64,000 nt of DNA from Talinum fruticosum (lineage: Eukaryota; Streptophyta; Magnoliopsida; Caryophyllales; Talinaceae). Under the pieces are notes generated by a model. The model was given only the letters and a program-made list of their open reading frames with translations, had not been told where the DNA came from and did not search any database. The DNA is taken from the NCBI GenBank assembly GCA_021018815.1, contig JAITYX010000090.1, positions 1,391,501 through 1,455,500 on the forward strand, written 5' to 3'. The position numbers and the translations under genes were made by a program. Below, piece after piece: positions 61,210-64,000 of this stretch; position 1 is the stretch's first letter; each line of letters starts with the position of its first letter.

Positions 61210-62829
61210 ATTTGCATGTATTTCCGGAAAGAAGGCCATCCAAGAGAATAAGAGGCATTGTGCGAGTGTCTTCTTGGAGAGCTTTCCTTGAAGGTGAAGA
61301 AAATTATTTAATCTTTTTTAAGAGGACCTTTATTTATTAAATTTTCTCAAAATCAAACGTAGTTTTTCTCTCTCTCTGTTTTTAAGGACCATTGATAACT
61401 AATTTTCATCGGAAATCTAATTTTAAGTATAAATATACTCTGATACATATAATTATTCTCCAATTAAGCCTATTTAAAAAAACAATTTTGCTAATCATAG
61501 CTCTTAAGGTGATTGTTAAGATAGAGAAATATATGAATCTATTAAAATTTGAAGTAATTATATAAAATATTTAAAATTAAAAAATATTATAATTATTAAT
61601 AATTTCCAAATTATACCGTTCCAAAAATATAATAATAATAATAAAGTCCCAAAAAGTTATATATTTTGTTTTTTTTTTGGACCTCCTTCCTCCTTTCTCA
61701 ACCTTCTCTTTATATCATGGTCATCAATGGTAGTAACCTTCTCATCACTGGAGTCTCTATAATTAATATTATTTTATAACATAGATTTTGATAGCAAAAT
61801 CTTCCCAAATTGAATTTGTAAGAAGCAAAGAAATAATGGTAGTGCTAAGGTTTCATAGATGGTGAATGTGGGTGTGGCAGAGCGATTGGTGGTGGAGGGT
61901 TTCTAAATATGTGCAATAATGGAGGGAATTAGAATGAAATTGTTTTTTTTCATATCTTGATCTCGTTTATGAAATAGGAACAGGTTTGGAAAGGAAAGCA
62001 ATATATGTGAGTTTTGGGGTTTTTTTTAAAAAAATATTTTTGGAAGGATATAATTTGGGAATAATTCAATAATTATTAATATATTTTTAATTTTAAATAT
62101 CTCATATAATTAATACAGATTCTAACAGATTCATACATTATTTTATCTTAACTATCACTCTGAGGGTGACAATTAGCAAAATCATTAAAAAAAATGAGTT
62201 ACATTGTAAACCCAAATAATAGTAGGTGAGCGAAAGAATTGAAAATACAAATCAGATTAACAAGTATATTTATGGTAGTATTTTTCGTATATATAAGTCA
62301 GTAATATTAGTGTAAATTTAGTATCTATTTTATTAAAACATTTAAAATGATTACATCTTTAAAGCTAGTGAAGAATTGGAAACACAAATTGTATGTAACA
62401 TGTGTAGATATTTTATTTCACGGTAATATTTTTAATTTAATTAAGCCACTCTGTATTAGTGTAAATTCAATGTCTATTTTATTAGAATATTTAAAATGAT
62501 AGGATCTTAAAAGCTAGTAATTGAAAAACATATATTTTATTGTACGCTTGTACGGTTGATCACGTCCGAATTGAAAATCGATTAGGTTGTTATTTGCCAA
62601 TTTTAATTTGAATTGTTAAATTGTTTCATAAATTTAAGCAACCAAACAATTTGGTATGAATTCTTAGATGTTAAAATTACAACTTAAATAAGAAGTGTAA
62701 AAAAATATTTTTTAAAATAAATTTAAAAATAATATATATTTTTGAAATATTTTTTAGTATTTTATTTTCCAAATCCCTGAAAGAGACAAAAGAGAAGGAA
62801 AATTGATAAGGAGCACGATTTTTTATATG
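61210..62829. other. 3' flank of UGT and AT-rich intergenic DNA
   Basis: No gene, and no convincing repeat boundary apart from an imperfect internal echo (GTGTAAATT.A.T.TCTATTTTATTA near 62310 and 62459). Confidence 0.5.
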
Positions 62830-63085
62830 TTTATGGGAGTTTGTTTTCTTACTTGTCACAAATATATATTTTTAAGTATATTTATTATATAAATTATTTT
62901 AATATATCTTTATTGATGTGATTTTTAAAAATATAATTGAGACTTTGAACGAGAATTTAAATTGCAGCAAATGGTAAGGAGAATTTAAATTGCAGCGAAT
63001 GGTAAGGAAACATCAGCTTTAATATTTTAAACACTCCATTAATTACATAAGATCTATTACTAAAGCCTAAAAATATATAAATTGA
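62830..63085 (+). repeat. Dispersed repeat, copy 2, with a 29-bp internal tandem duplication
   Basis: Similar to 50440-50700. Unlike copy 1, the segment GAGAATTTAAATTGCAGC is present twice at a 29-bp spacing (about 62950-63007). Confidence 0.6.
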
Positions 63086-63485
63086 TCCGGATATTTTCCG
63101 CGAGTTCCGACTCATCGGCTATGTCGCTAGCCGGTTGGCCAATCAATTGAACGATGGAAGTCTCAACCCAAACCCACTCTTAACGAGGCCGGGTAAAACC
63201 CAAACCCCATTAGGGATAGGGTTTCCTCCTAAATTACGGTAAATTACTACTTTACCCCCTATTGAATTCTTTTATAAATACTCACCAACTTCTACCCTCA
63301 TAGGTAGGGGTGAGCAAAAATTCCGGTACCCGGTTCCGGACCCGGAACCGGTCTGGACCCGGCGGGTCCAGAACCGGACCCGGTTGGACCGGGACCGGGA
63401 CCGGGTCCAATTTGTAGGACCCGTTTATAACCGGGTAGTAAAATCTTGGACCCGGTCCCGGACCCGGTCCCGATTACCCGGTTTT

Positions 63486-63516
<31 letters not shown>

Positions 63517-64000
63517 ATTCAAACTCTAACTAATCTTGGACCCGGCCTTGAGTCTTTGTTTGCTTTGCCTAAAAAAAAATCAAATAGTTAAAATATAGGA
63601 TAATTATTGCCTAAAATTTTACCAAAAAAATTGTAAAAAGTATAAAAACAAAAATGATAATTGAAAAACTAAAAAAAAAAAAAAAAAAGGACGACAGACT
63701 GGGTACCCGGTCCCGAACCGGTTCCAACCGGGTCCGGGACCGGGACCGGGTCCGGCCAAAACGACCGGGTACCCGGTCCCGCTCAGCCCTACTCATAGGG
63801 GAGACACATAAGCTCACAACATTAATCCTAAAACTTTCCTCTCTTGAAAAATCTCACAAATCCCAAAAAGTCTTAATCCGACAAGCAAATCCCAAAAATT
63901 CCCTTCGCGCACATCGAGGACGATTTCCTTGATCTATTCAATCAGTTCATCACTAACTTGAGCATCGGAGATGCATTCCACGAGATCAACCTCCGGGCTT
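63085..64000 (+). mobile_element. LTR-like element, copy 2 (interrupted by a MITE, cut by window end)
   Basis: Similar in the same orientation to 54290-54790: GAGTTCCGACTCATCGGC, CCCCATTAGGGATAGGGTTT, TATA box TATAAATA (63273-63280) and, after the hAT MITE, GCGCACATCGAGGACGATTT and ACTTGAGCATCGGAG. It continues beyond the window. Confidence 0.6.
63305..63791. mobile_element. hAT-type MITE with perfect 8-bp target-site duplication
   Basis: The 487-bp element starts TAGGGGTGAGC and ends GCTCAGCCCTA (reverse complement TAGGGCTGAGC). It is flanked by the exact 8-bp duplication CTCATAGG at 63297-63304 and 63792-63799. Eight-base duplications with short inverted termini are diagnostic of the hAT superfamily. 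Both subterminal regions are dense in ACCCGG/CCGGGT motifs in opposing orientation, giving strong foldback potential around an AT-rich centre with a TA run at 63499-63519. No transposase. Confidence 0.93.

Noticed and set aside
63611..63932. Arg-rich open frames (repeats of RDR/RTR) on both strands
   Set aside because: They translate the CCGGGT/ACCCGG motif arrays of the hAT MITE and have no start context or homology.
1..64000. tRNA, rRNA, CRISPR or bacterial-type operons
   Set aside because: None seen; the window is eukaryotic nuclear DNA with spliced genes.

Overview
This is nuclear DNA from a flowering plant, most likely a eudicot. Genes are sparse, with short exons and GT-AG introns, separated by AT-rich DNA full of small transposons. 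The proteins belong to land-plant families: B-box factors, CGFS glutaredoxin S15, LRK10L receptor kinases, UGT86 glycosyltransferases and plant ENT transporters. I cannot name the species. Gene models were assembled by reading splice sites and checking phase, with no transcript evidence.

Layout. 0-10 kb: C-terminal end of an unidentified gene (2-142), a PBP1/KIC-type EF-hand gene on the minus strand (1221-1601), a B-box gene with an acidic tail (4297-4803), then about 5 kb of non-coding DNA. 9.8-19.6 kb: two co-directional housekeeping genes, a NOSIP/CSU1-type ubiquitin ligase (2 exons) and mitochondrial monothiol glutaredoxin S15 (6 exons). 21.3-23.8 kb: a Stowaway-like MITE, then a well-bounded Mutator-type element (9-bp target duplication, about 200-bp inverted termini) that carries non-transposon sequence, including an LRR-receptor-kinase-like N-terminus (a Pack-MULE-like element). 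27.4-31.3 kb: a PLAC8-family membrane protein gene (5 exons) with an old LINE RNase H fragment in intron 4. 33.6-43.1 kb: a direct tandem pair of LRK10L/WAK-associated receptor-like kinases, 3 exons each. 47.2-49.8 kb: an ENT3-like nucleoside transporter gene (9 coding exons) with one GC-AG intron and an apparent 1-base frameshift in the last exon. 50.4-55.6 kb: a LINE graveyard on the minus strand with an LTR-like insertion. 58.4-61.2 kb: a UGT86A-type glycosyltransferase (2 exons) with a copia pol fragment in its intron. 62.8-64 kb: dispersed repeats, with a perfectly delimited hAT-type MITE nested in a second LTR-like copy.

The genes do not form a pathway or cluster beyond the kinase pair. 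The best leads are the Pack-MULE-like element, the ENT frameshift, the divergent kinase pair (glycine-loop change in copy 2) and the nested transposon structures. I found no convincing new multi-gene system.
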